The translations under genes and the position numbers were made by a program. This document shows, piece by piece, positions 10,114-20,915 of a stretch of DNA of 64,000 bases. Origin of the DNA: Gymnogyps californianus (Eukaryota; Chordata; Aves; Accipitriformes; Cathartidae); contig NW_026114257.1 in assembly GCF_018139145.2 (NCBI RefSeq), forward strand, positions 310,001-374,000, given 5' to 3'. The first letter of the stretch is position 1. Each line of letters starts with the position of its first letter. Under the pieces are notes generated by a model. It was not told where the DNA came from and did no database searches. It saw only the letters and a list, made by a program, of their open reading frames with translations.

Positions 10114-10689
10114 TGTCGTGGTTTAACCCCAGTCAGCAGCCAAGCACCACGCAGCCGCTTCCCCCTCCCCCTCCCAGTGGGGTGGGGAGGAGGAAAGGAA
10201 AAGAAAGTAAAACTCGTGGGTTGAGATAAGAACAGTTTAATAACTAAAGTAAAAATAAAAAATACACTACTAACTAAGAATAATAATAATTGTAATGAAA
10301 AAGAATACAACAAAAAAAAAGAAATAAGAAAAGACAAGTGATGCACAATGCAATTGCTCACCACCCACTGACCGATGCCAGAGCCACGATCCGCCCCTCC
10401 TGGCCAACTCCCCCCTGTTTATATACTGGGCATGACATTCCATGGTATGGAATACCCCTTTGGCTAGTTCGGGTCAGCTGCCCTGGCTATGCTCCCTCCC
10501 AGCTTCTTGCACACCTGCTTGCTGGCAGAGCATGGGAAACTGAAAAGTCCTTGGCTTAAGATAAGCGCTACTTAGCAACAACTAAAACATCAGTGCGTTA
10601 TCAACATCATTCTCACACTAAATCCAAAACACAGCACTGTACCAGCTACTAAGAAGAAAATTAACTCTGTCCCAGCTGAAACCAGGACA
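10114..10689 (-). mobile_element. ERVL solo LTR nested in the class I LTR
   Basis: A 576-bp LTR of the same family in the opposite orientation to the one at 9212. The target duplication cttgc is perfect (10109-10113, 10690-10694). Confidence 0.93.
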
Positions 10690-10873
10690 CTTGCGAATAC
10701 CCAAAACTGATAAAGACCTACTGAAGCCTACCTAGTTTCTAATTACAAGGACATCCTGACCATATATCCTTCCTCTTATCTACTGAATAGGACAATGCAT
10801 GCCTTATTTGGTAGCCTAATATTTAGCAGACAACACTTAATCACTAAATAGAGTTTTACTATGGTATCAACAT

Positions 10874-11119
10874 TAGCTTCTTACTTTCACATTAGGGTCT
10901 CCAGGAAAACAGGGAAAACAAGGTTATCTCAGCCTGAAAGGATAACACAGGTTTTTGTCAATCACAAAGCCAGGAGATGTACATTTACTTGTTTGAACAG
11001 CAGGGATCTTATTACCTGAACGAATACATGACCCGCTCGGTCACAGAGAATGGCTGCTTGCCTCATAAAACGGCGTTAGTTATGCTAACCATATTACCAA
11101 GGGTTGGGAGCAGGGGTAC
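10874..11119. other. no gene recognised
   Basis: Short spacer between the class I LTR and the first clear CR1 sequence. Nothing identified. Confidence 0.5.
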
Positions 11120-12810
11120 CGGTCACACCTCTTCAATGATCTGCTTGGAAGACTCCCATGGGATAAGGCCCTGGAGGGACAAGGGGCCCCAGAAAGCTCA
11201 TTAATATTCAAGGATCACCTCCTCCAAGCTTAAGAGAGCCTCATCCCAACAAATAGGAAGTCAGGCAAAAATGCCAGGAGGCCTGCATGGATGAACAAGG
11301 AGCTCCTGTCCAAACTCAAAAACAAAAAGGAAGTATACAGAGGGTGGAAGCAGGGACAGGTAACCCGGGAGGTATATAGAGACACTGTCCGAGCATGCAG
11401 GGATGAGGTTAGGAAAGCTAAAGCCCAACTGGAATTGAATCTGGTGAGGGATGTCAAAGGCAACAAGAAGGGCTTCTCTAAGTACATAGGTGACAAAAGG
11501 AAGACTAGGGAAAATGTGGGCCTGCTGCTGAATGAGGCAGGGGACCTGGTGACACAGGACATGGAAAAGGCTGAGGTACCGAATGCCGCCTTTGCCTCAG
11601 TCTTTACATGCAAGACCAGCCTTCAGGAATCCCAGGTCCCGGAGTCCCGGGGGAAAGTCTGGAGTAAGGAAGACGTACCCTTCCTGGAAGAGTTAGAGAA
11701 GGTTAGAGAATACTTGAGCAAACTGGACATACATAAATCCATGGGCCCTGATGGGATGCACGCATGAGCACTGAGGGAGCTGGCAGATGTCATTATGAGG
11801 TCACTCTCGATAATCTTTGAATGATCATGGTGTTGGGAGAGGTGCCTGAGGACTGGAGGAAAGCAAATGTCACTCCTATCTTCAAGAAGGGCAAGAAGGA
11901 TGACCCAGGGGACTACAGGCCAGTCAGCCTCACCTCAGTCCCTGGGAAGGTGATGGAACAAGTAAACCTCGTAATCATTCTGAGGCACATGAAGGACAAG
12001 AATGTGATCAGGAGTAGTCACCATGGCTTCACAAGGAGAAGGATTGACCAACCTGATAACTTTCTGCAATGAAAAGACTGGCTTCGTAGATGATGGGAGA
12101 GCAGTGGATATTGTTTACCTAGACTTCAGGAAGGCTTTTGACACTGTCTCCCATATGATCCTCATAGAGAAGCTGTTGATGTATGGGCTGGATGAGCAGA
12201 TGGTGAGATGGATTGAAAAGTGGCCAAATGGCTGGGCCCAGAGGTTGGTGATCAGTGGCACAAAGTCTAGATGGAGGCCAGTAAATAGCAGTGGACCCCA
12301 GAGGTCAATCCTGGGTCCGATCCTGTTCAACATCTCCATTAATGATCTGGATGAGGGGGCAGAGTGTACCCTCAGCAAGTTTGCTGATGACACAAAACTG
12401 GGAGGAGTGGCTGATACCCCAGAGGGTTGTGCTGCCATCCAGAGGGACCTTGACAGGCTGTAGAAATGGGCTGACAGGAACCTCATACAGTTCAGTAAGA
12501 GGAACTGCAAAGTCCTGCACCTGAGGAGGAACAACCTCATGCACCAATATATGCTGGGGGCCGCCTGACTGGAAAGCAGCTTTGCAGAAAAGGACCTAGG
12601 GGACACCAAGTTGAACATGAGCCAGCAATGTGCCCTTGCCGCAAAGAAGACCAATTGTATCCTGGGCTGCATTAGGAGGAGTGTTACCAGCAGGTCGAGG
12701 GAGGTGATCCTTCCCCTCTACTCAGCACTGGTGAGGCCACACCTGGAGTACTGTGTCCATTTCTGGGCTCCTCAGTATAAGAGAGATATGGAGCTACTGG
12801 AGTGAGTCCA

Positions 12811-13407
12811 TATAGTGGGTTAACCCCGGTAGGCAGCTAAGCACCACACAGCTGCTCGCTCACTCCCCGCCAGTGGGATGTAGAAGAGAATCAGAAGGGC
12901 AAAAGCGAGAAAACTCGTGGGTCAAGATAAAGACAGTTTAATAGATGAAGCAAAGTTGCACACAAATGCAAAGCAAACTAAGGAATTTTTTCACTACTTC
13001 CCATCAGCAGGCAGATGTCTAGCCACTTTTCTGGAAAGCAGGGCCTCAGCACGCATAATGGTTACTTGGGAAGACAAACATCATAATGCCGAATGTCCCC
13101 CCCCTTCCTTTTTCTTTACCTGAGCTTTTATTGCTGAGCACAATGTCATATGCTATGGAATATCCCTTTGGTCAGTTGGGGTCAGCTGTCCCAGCTGGGT
13201 CCCTTCCCAAGTTCTTATGTATTCCCAGCCTACACGCTGTCGGGGCAGTGTGAGAAACAGAAAAAGCCTTGACGTTGTGTAAGCACTATTTAGCAATAGC
13301 TAAAACATTGCTGTGTTATCAACACTACTTTGGTCACAAATCCAAAACACAGCACCGTATGGGCTGCTATGAAGAAAATTAACTCCATTGCAGCCAAACC
13401 CAGTACA
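12811..13407 (-). mobile_element. older ERVL-type solo LTR inside the CR1
   Basis: A 597-bp diverged relative of the main ERVL LTR (reads TGTACTGGGTTTGG... on -), with perfect target duplication gtcca at 12806-12810 and 13408-13412. CR1 sequence joins exactly when it is removed. Confidence 0.9.
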
Positions 13408-13533
13408 GTCCACCAAAGGGCCACTAAGATGATTAAGGGACTGGAGCATCTCTCATGAGGAAAGGCTGAGAGAGCTGGGACTGTTCAGCCAAGAGAACAG
13501 AAGGCTCAAGGAGATCTCATCAATCTATATAAA

Positions 13534-14124
13534 CGTCGTGGTTTAACCCCAGCCAGCAACTAAGCACCACGCAGCCGCTTCCCCCTCCCCCTCCCAGTGG
13601 GGTGGGGAGGAGGAAAAAAAAAGTAAAACTCGTGGGTTGAGATAAGAACAGTTTAATAACTAAAGTAAAATAAAATACACTACTAACTAAGAATAATGAT
13701 AATAATATAATAATAATAATTGTAATGAAAAAGAATATAACAAAAAAAGAAATAACACCCAAGAAAAGACAAGTGATGCACAATGCAATTGCTCACCACC
13801 CGCTGACCGATGCCAGAGCCACGTTCCGCCCCTCCTGGCCAACTCCCCCCTGTTTATATACTGGGCATGACATTCCATGGTATGGAATACCCCTTTGGCT
13901 AGTTCGGGTCAGCTGTCCTGGCCATGCTGCCTCCCAGCTTCTTGCACACCTGCTTGCTGGCAGAGCATGGGAAACTGAAAAGTCCTTGGCTTAAGATAAG
14001 TGCTACTTAGCAACAACTAAGACATCAGAGTGTTATCAACATTATTCTCACACTAAATCCAAAACACAGCACTGTACCAGCTACTAAGAAGAAAATTAAC
14101 TCTATCCCAGCCAAAACCAGGACA
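13534..14124 (-). mobile_element. ERVL solo LTR inside the CR1
   Basis: A 591-bp main-family LTR. Target duplication ataaa at 13529-13533 and 14125-14129. The terminal CA (read on -) has become CG. It lies only 121 bp from the older LTR in the same CR1. Confidence 0.92.
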
Positions 14125-14445
14125 ATAAATATCTGAAGGAGAGTGTAAAGAAGATGGACACCACTTGAAATAGCCTGGCTCCAGTGAAAGGATAAGATGC
14201 AATGGGCACAAATTGAAATACAGGAGGTTCCATCTGAACATAAGGGAACACTTTTTTGCTGTGAGGTGAGTGAGCACTGGAATATGCTGCCCAGAGAGGT
14301 TGTGGAGTCTCCCTCCTTGGAGATATTCAAAAGCTGTCTGGACATGGTCCTGAGCAGGGCTGTAGGTGGCCCTGCTTGAGCAGAGGGGTTGGACCAGATG
14401 ACCTTCAGAGGTCCCTTTCAACCTCAGCCCTTCTGTGATTCTGTG

Positions 14446-14730
14446 TGATGTCCTGTATGACTGCCTCCCTCCATTGACTGACTCAGTGCCTCGATCACTG
14501 CGTCTACTGACTGCCTCCCTCCACTGACTGCCTTGATGAATGCCTCCCTCCACTTAGTGCCTCAGTGACTTCCTTCCTTCACTGAATGACTGCCACCCTC
14601 CAATGACTGACTGACTGTCTCCCTACCTGCCTCCCTTCATTGAAAGACCATCTCCCTCCATTGACTGACTGAGTGCCTCCCTCCACTTAATGACTGAGTG
14701 CCTTGATGACTGCCTCTCTCCATTGATGGA
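14446..14730. repeat. CT-rich minisatellite, left copy
   Basis: Irregular tandem units built on tgactgcctccctccatt, about 20-40 bp long. On - it is GA-rich and gives long but meaningless open frames. A similar array is at 37850-38770. Confidence 0.8.
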
Positions 14731-16450
14731 CTGTGTCCCGATGTTAAGAGCAGCCACCAGTTCCAGCAGCTCCAGCCCAGGACTGCCTCCTGCCTGGCTG
14801 CTGGAGCCCAGTTCAGAGCTCCCATGGACCAGGGGTCTCTGCCCAGGCTCAGGGAAACTGCTGCTGCTTTTCCTATTTGCAGGTTCAACCAGTAGCAAAG
14901 CTGAACATGTATGACACACATATGACATGTATGACAAACACATGTATGACACACACATGACACACATACACACCCCAACACACACAGATGTGCTTAGACA
15001 CAGACAGGACACTGACATGGCTGGCTATGCAGACTGCCACAGACAAGGCTCTGCCTTCAACAGCACCTACGTATAGGACTCACATAGAACTTGAGTATAG
15101 ACAGCCAAGTCCCCTTCCTCCTCTTCGGCTGGTAGAGATGGAAGTTCACTAGTGAAGGCACAAACACAACATTCTGTAGACTCACAAGCATACAAGCACA
15201 TTTGCAGATCCCCCAACTACCAGCATGGCCCCTCTGTCTCTCCAGTACCATTGCCCAGATCCCTGGCCCTCTTACCTGCTTCATGGGTCCCCTGCTCACC
15301 GCCTGGTCCAGCTCAAGGGTCACTGCAAACATGTAGCACTCACACACTCGTCCCACAGGTACTCCACATTCGCAAGACCCCAAGATACCAGCACAGACCC
15401 TTGCCTGCCTGATACCCCTGACCAGACCCAGGTCCTCCTACTCGCTGGCTAGTCCAGCTTGAAGTTTGCTAGCAAATGATGCACATCCCCACACACACCC
15501 CAAATGTGGGGAAGATACAGACAGCGCCCCCCTCCTCCCAGCAGCCAGCACCAGGCACACGGGCTGTGACCCACGATCCCACTCCAGCTTCTGGTGCTGA
15601 GCCTCTCACTGGACTCACTCATGCTGGTCTCTCCCAGTAGCTGGTTTTTGGGACACACACTGTTCCTGCCCCAGTGGCTGGCAGCACTGACCTCAGCCTG
15701 CTCCAGTAGCTGACACCACAGGCCAGGGGCACCTACAGTCCAGGTCTGACTCCAGTAGCTGGCACCAAATCTACTCACACACACACAGGTCTCACCAGTA
15801 GTTGGCACTTAGTCCTTGCAGCACACGTACACACAGGATAGAGAGTGAGATTATGCAGATAGTTAAGAAAAGATCTAATAAGAAGATATAAGAAGACAAG
15901 ACAGACTGCAGTGATCAGGCGCAGGGCTCAGCCAGACAAGTGTACTGATCAGCCCTGGTTTATATGCCACTGGCCCCTTTTTAAACCGCTTTCTGTCTAC
16001 CCTCCCCCTGCTTTTCTTCTTCATCCATTTTTATAGTTCTATCAACTCCCTCACCCCTCCCAATCTGTTGTCCAGGATCTTCCCCTGATTTTCAATCTTA
16101 TCAGTTGCAAAGTCCAAGTTGGCCTTTCTGGGAGTGGTGCCTGTAATTGCTTGATTGTCCATCAATTAGTGAGACTGGTGAGGTTTGTTCCTTGTCATTG
16201 TCTTCAAGGTTGTTTTTGTCAGGTCTGGGTCTCAGTATGTTTGTTTATTGTCTTTCCTTTTTCTTATCATGCCAATTTAGGAAGTCCTCCATCAGATAAC
16301 TCTGCTGGAATAAACATTCTCACACTCCACCAACATTTCCTTATCAGTTAATGGGACTGGCCAGGTCTGTTTCTGGTCATTATCTTTGCTAAAGCTAATT
16401 GATCAGGTTTTATGTCTCTGTGTGTTTGTCTCTCTCCCTTTCCGTATCAT
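14731..16450 (-). repeat. LTR/leader-like module X, left copy
   Basis: Read on -, it begins with a purine tract (GGAAAGGGAGAGAG), has two diverged copies of a roughly 150-190-bp unit, a TATA-like ATATAAACC near 15960, and a long leader with repeated CAGCTACTGG blocks, ending CTCTTAACAT. The inverted copy is at 35045-37140. It lies just downstream of the env remnant of provirus D and may be its 3' LTR, but LTR ends and a primer site are not resolved. A TATGACACAC microsatellite (14905-14975) is unique to this copy. Confidence 0.6.
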
Positions 16451-17312
16451 CCCAGTTTTTACAAGGTCCTTAGATAATTTTACTGCAAGTTCTCTACTGT
16501 GGAAAACTCAATACCACTACGAGGTACCCTTATAGGGAGGCTGGTAGGTTGGAGTAAATGCGTTTTCGACAGAGTTTCCTTTCTCGTTGTCTTTGAATCC
16601 ACATAATACATGCCAGATACTTTAAGCATAGTGTCCCAATAAAGATTATTGATATATTTGTAGCTATAACAGTCCAGGTGGCATGATAAGGCATTTGGTT
16701 CCTAATAACACAGGCGAAATCTTTCCAATCACATTCCCCTGGAACAGTGATGGCAAGTCTGTAGCTGTTCTAGCTGTTTTCCATTTGAGGAGTGATGAGA
16801 AGTATTCCTTTTCTTGCTCTGCTTGGGATCATACCACTGTTTAGTCTGGGTGTGTTTGGTGGTGATTAGCTGCCTCTAATTGCTATATGGTTTGAGTCAT
16901 TCCTTTAAACCATGAGTCCAGGTAAATGTCAGCAATGGAGGGAGAGGGAAGGGGTGGTATTACCAGTAATAACAGTGCTTCCTAGCCTCTCATTTCTCTT
17001 CCCATAAACACCTCACACAGAGTGATTCCTGTACTGGTGGAAGAGCATGAGTGAAATCCTCATAAGAATATACGGGAGGAGAGTGTCCCAGCTCCCTGCC
17101 CCACCACCACCCCAAGTTGTTCCCTTCTGTAATTCATCTTTTATAATTTGGTTCATACGCTCCACTTTCCCTAAGGTTTGTGAGTGGTACGTGTAATTCT
17201 AACTTAATTCTGAGCCGTATATACATCTGTCTTACCAGGGAGCTATTGAAAGCTGGTCCCCAAGCTGATTCAATGGTGTGGGGTACTCCCCATCTAGAAA
17301 AAAAAGCTTCTC
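16451..17312 (-). pseudogene. provirus D remnant: integrase end and env tail
   Basis: On -, integrase sequence (FFSRWGVPHTIES, WGPAFNSS) continues the frame that breaks off at about 32794 on the far side of the CR1. Further on, near 16700-16520, a hydrophobic stretch followed by RQRER looks like an Env membrane anchor and short tail. Stops are frequent and most of env is missing. The catalytic Asp expected after TIES reads Ala here. Confidence 0.65.
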
Positions 17313-17487
17313 TACTAGTATTCTATGTGTAAGAAATCAGGCAAGGAAGATGAGAGACTGGCATGGCTCAGTAAGGAACTCCTGGTCAAATGAAAGTGTA
17401 AGAAGGAAATGCACAGGCAGTGAAACCATGGACACGTATCTTGGGAAGAATACAGGGACACTGCCTGGGAGTGTAGGGATGGGATTA
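17313..17487 (+). mobile_element. CR1 LINE, left part of the copy split by provirus B
   Basis: CR1 ORF2 sequence (aagaaatcaggcaaggaag) up to the provirus B target site gatta. It continues at 31135. This CR1 itself interrupts the integrase of provirus D. Confidence 0.88.
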
Positions 17488-18066
17488 TGTCCTGGTTTTG
17501 GCTGGGATAGAGTTAATTTTCTTCTTAGTAGCTGGTACAGTGCTGTGTTTTGGATTTAGTGTGAGAATACTGTTGATAACACTCTGATGTTTTAGTTGTT
17601 GCTAAGTAGCGCTTATCTTAAGCCAAGGACTTTTCAGTTTCCCATGCTCTGCCAGCAAGCAGGTGTGCAAGAAGCTGGGAGGGAGCATAGCCGGGGCAGC
17701 TGACCCGAACTAGCCAAAGGGGTATTCCATACCATGGAATGTCATGCTCAGTATATAAACAGAGGGGAGGCTGGCCGGGAGGGGCGGATCTCTGCTCGGG
17801 CATCGGTCAGTGGGTGGTGAGCAATTGCATTGTGCATCACTTGTCTTTCTTGGGTTTTATTTCTCTCTCTTTTTGTTATCTTCCTTTTCATTAATATTAT
17901 TATTATTATTTTTTTATTTTACTTTAGTTATTAAACTGTTCTTATCTCAATCCTCGAGTTTTACTTTTTTTTTCCCCATTCTCCTCCCCATCCCACTGGG
18001 AGCGGGGGGAGGAGTGAGCAAGCGGCTGCGTGGTGCTTAGTTGCTGGCTGGGGTTAAACCACGACA
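17488..18066 (+). mobile_element. 5' LTR of provirus B
   Basis: A 579-bp ERVL-family LTR, TGTCCTGGTTTTGG to CCACGACA, with TATA at about 17751-17758 and ATTAAA near 17930. Confidence 0.93.
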
Positions 18067-18074
18067 GTCCTTTT

Positions 18075-18092
18075 TGGTGCCTAACATGGGGC
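18075..18092 (+). promoter_or_regulatory. decayed tRNA-Lys-type primer-binding site, provirus B
   Basis: TGGTGCCTAACATGGGGC, three transitions away from the intact site in provirus A and in the same position relative to the LTR. Confidence 0.8.
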
Positions 18093-18187
18093 TTGAAGGG
18101 TTGAGATAACGACAGATCTGACCAGAGTGTGTTAAAACAAATTTGTTATAAGCATTCATTGTATCAGTTTAATAGTTGCTGGTCACA

Positions 18188-18348
18188 ATGTTGATTTATT
18201 TGCTCTCAGAGTTGTTGTGCTTGTTCTCAGAGTTGTTTTATGTAACGCTTTACTTGCTGTATGTGTTCCCTGTTGTGCTGTTTATCACCTCTGGGGGCTG
18301 GGTTAAGGTTATCATTTTGTTGTACTTTCTAACACTGGCTTATGATAT
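18188..18348 (+). pseudogene. gag: ERVL gag N terminus, provirus B, first segment
   Basis: From ATG 18188 the frame encodes hydrophobic sequence (MLIYLLSELL..., VVLFITSGGW, VIILLYFLTLAY) matching provirus A. Provirus C cuts it at 18348. Dropping the insert and one target duplication, it joins in frame to 27154. This segment and 27154-28972 are one gene. Confidence 0.8.
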
Positions 18349-18965
18349 TGTCACCAAACGAGACGGAAAGAATTTATCAACACCAATGAGATGCAGATAA
18401 GCAGGCACTCCTTTTATTCAGCGCTGGGAACATGGGGGATAGCTCCGCCAAACCGTGTTCACCTTCACATCAAAATCCATCACTTTTTATACACGAGATG
18501 TTAACATATTTAATCATTCAATACATATTCATTGTTATTCTATTAAATGATTGGTTAAAATTTCTTCGCCTACCATGTAAATTACTACGCATGCCCACTC
18601 ACGATTTGAGACCTTTACTTCCTTAACCTTTTTGGGTCGGTGGGTTTCTTGAGTTGGTGGTCTATGAGTCAGTGGTCGTGATCTCCCCCTGCCAGAATTA
18701 CCTTTCCCCTAATTTCACTTAAACTTGGCAACACTGAGCGGTCCTTCATGGACCGTTAACAAAGCAGACTATCATTCACTTTGGTTTCTTAAAACAAAAC
18801 AAAAAGCCATTAATTCCTAGTGAAGTTTCTATAAGCCATTAATTTCTAGTGAAGTTTCTATAGGCCATTAATTGTTTCAAACTTAACAAACCTATGCTTT
18901 ATAACTCTTCTATAGAATCAAATTTGAATTATTTTATCATTATTTTATCAGATTAATTCGCAACA
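18349..18965 (-). mobile_element. 3' LTR of provirus C
   Basis: 617 bp, TG...CA (TGTTGCGAAT to GGTGACA on -). TATAAAAAG near 18485-18493 and AATAAA at about 18412-18417 mark promoter and polyadenylation. U3 holds three short repeats of CCATTAATT-CTAGTGAAG type. It is 10 bp longer than the 5' LTR near 18670. Confidence 0.95.
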
Positions 18966-18977
18966 TTTCCCCCCTTT
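18966..18977 (-). promoter_or_regulatory. polypurine tract, provirus C
   Basis: AAAGGGGGGAAA on -, immediately before the 3' LTR. It is the expected primer for plus-strand synthesis. Confidence 0.9.
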
Positions 18978-19027
18978 GAAAGTTTTGAAAATAATTTCAA
19001 TACTTTCATCCTAATTTTAAAATTTGA

Positions 19028-20665
19028 TTATTTTATAATACATTGATATACAATCCATTCACCGTATGCTGGTGGGAGCCTCGGGGTTGATTCTCTCTCA
19101 TCCTGTTGTCTAGCTACTGCTTGGATAATCATCTGATTAAATGCAGTCTTGCTGTTTATTTGTTTTCTTAGACAATAGTAAATCAAAATGATTGTCGAAA
19201 AGATTATCAGCAAGACTAATGCAGTGTTAATCAATGATTTTACCCATGAATTCAAATTCCATCCTAATCCACTGAAGATTTTGTCTATCCAACTTTCTTG
19301 CATATCCTGTTGATGTTTTTGAGTATTGTCTTCTATCTTCTCGAGTAAGTCCAAATCGTGTTCTACATCTTGAGTCACATTTGGAATATGTATGCAACAA
19401 TGGTCAGTTCTGTCCTTCAAATATCCACAGACCCCATGCTCTTTGAGTAAGAGCATATCTAAAACCATTCTATTTTGTAAAGTCATCCTCGAAGTTGCCT
19501 GCAATTGCAAATTCAAATCCTTGAATCCCTTCCTGGTCACATTTGCCAATCTTTCTACCTGTCTTGTTAGTTGATATATCCATTCTCTATTCCTATATGT
19601 TGCTAAAGGAGTTAATAAAGATTCCAAGGCCCAACCAATTTTCACTCCTGCTGAAGGTTCATTCCATTCCTCATCTATTTCTGACCTTTTTACCCGTTTC
19701 AATTTCAAATTTTCTAGTGTTCCTCTAAAAGGAGCTTTTTTCCAAATTGGACACAATGTTGGCATGCCTAATGTTATTTGCCTTACTTTGCCATCTAAAG
19801 GTAAATCCGTTGTCCAAGTTCCATCACTCATTGCCCAAACTAAGTGTCCTGGACTCCGAATTGTCGACTTTTTACAACTTAGCATTGTTCCTCTTTTGGG
19901 TGTATATGTCTCAGTCAATCAGAGGTAATTTTTAAGGCCTCTACAAAGACATCCATATTTTAAAGCGGCTGCTAAAGGAGGAATATCCTGAATCATTGTA
20001 TCAACCGTACTACAATTACATATTTTGTTACACTTCCACCATGACACCAGATTTTCCTTTTCTTGCAATGAGCTTCCTTTATCATTTACCTTTGGCCAGG
20101 TTGCAAAAATCAGTCCATCCCAAGTAAAACACCAAGGAGCCTTAACCATGTACTGAAATTGAGATAAGATGGCCATAGACCAAATAGAGTCCCAATTTGC
20201 CTTTTGCTGTGTTTGATTAGTCTTATCACATTTCCATTCCATGATCATTCGGCTCACATTTTTCTTTATCTGCTCATCAGAACAATTCCCTAGATTCTGA
20301 AGTCCTCCTGCCCCTATAAAAAACTTACAATTATCATTCCATGTTTTTTTAATACTCGTTACTTGTTCCTGCCATCCAATTACAGGTTTCTGTTTACAAT
20401 GTATGTTTTCATTTTTATGTTCCAAAATGGTCAAATTCATAGTTAAAATTCCCCATGGAATTGACTCACCTACTGCTCTCAGTATTGGAAGACAAGTGGC
20501 AATTTGTGACACATTTTGCAAATTGGCAAACTCTTTGATTAATCCTAACATCAAATTTTCTCCCTGTGTTTGTTTAGGTAATTAAATTGTTTGTTCTGCC
20601 TGTATTCCCCACCATAATCCTAGAAGCCAAATTATAATTACCAATTTATATGAAAACCCAGACAT
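19028..20665 (-). pseudogene. env: env (surface and transmembrane subunits), provirus C
   Basis: An envelope glycoprotein frame of about 546 codons from ATG 20665. A signal peptide (VIIIWLLGLWWG) is followed by a TAA at codon 28; the SU region has several Cys and N-glycosylation motifs; a TGA lies at 19919-19921. A furin-like KRVKR site separates SU from TM. TM has heptad-like sequence, an LQNRMVLDMLLLKEHG block in the position of the class I immunosuppressive segment, a CX9CC motif rather than the usual CX6CC, an anchor (ALVLLIIFSTIILIYYCL) and a cytoplasmic tail. The gene is inactive as written because of two in-frame stops. Confidence 0.88.
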
Positions 20666-20915
20666 ATTTAACTGTTCTGTCTTGGTTTGCCTTTACCCCT
20701 TATTCTCTTTTTCTGTCTTTCTTGATTCACTTGTGACTTGTCAGGATCAAAGTCTGGAATTTGAGCAAAATCAGCAAAATCACATCCCAATCCTAATGAA
20801 TTTCCACATCTCACTGACACTTCTTGTTCAATTTCTTATTGGAGACTAGGCTCCCACCAACATTAATCTCCAAATCAATATCTATTCTCCCCAGACTTCA
20901 TAATGATGTACAAGA

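Larger units (their letters stand above)
9098..10869 (-). mobile_element. class I-type solo LTR split by two ERVL LTRs
   Basis: The ends TGTTACCGTA and its imperfect inverse (TGATACCATA read on -) bound three segments (9098-9211, 9826-10113, 10690-10869) totalling about 570 bp without the nested LTRs. The target duplication is acat at 9094-9097 and 10870-10873; 4 bp fits gamma-like elements. On - there is a TATAAAA (in the segment near 9860) and an AATAAA (near 9170). It is older than both ERVL solo LTRs inside it. Confidence 0.8.
11120..14445 (+). mobile_element. 5'-truncated CR1 LINE split by two solo LTRs
   Basis: CR1 ORF2 sequence in pieces at about 11120-12810, 13408-13533 and 14125-14445, ending in the CR1-type tail ttctgtgattctgtg. 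The reverse transcriptase frame is broken by stops and shifts. The recognisable block order is [14 protein letters not shown], [35 protein letters not shown], the catalytic FADDTKL near 12380 and HLEYC near 12740. LINE RT copies the element RNA at a genomic nick. The promoter end and most of the endonuclease are missing. Confidence 0.9.

Noticed and set aside
12115..12672. 185-codon frame on - over the CR1
   Set aside because: Shadow of the CR1 reverse transcriptase on the other strand.
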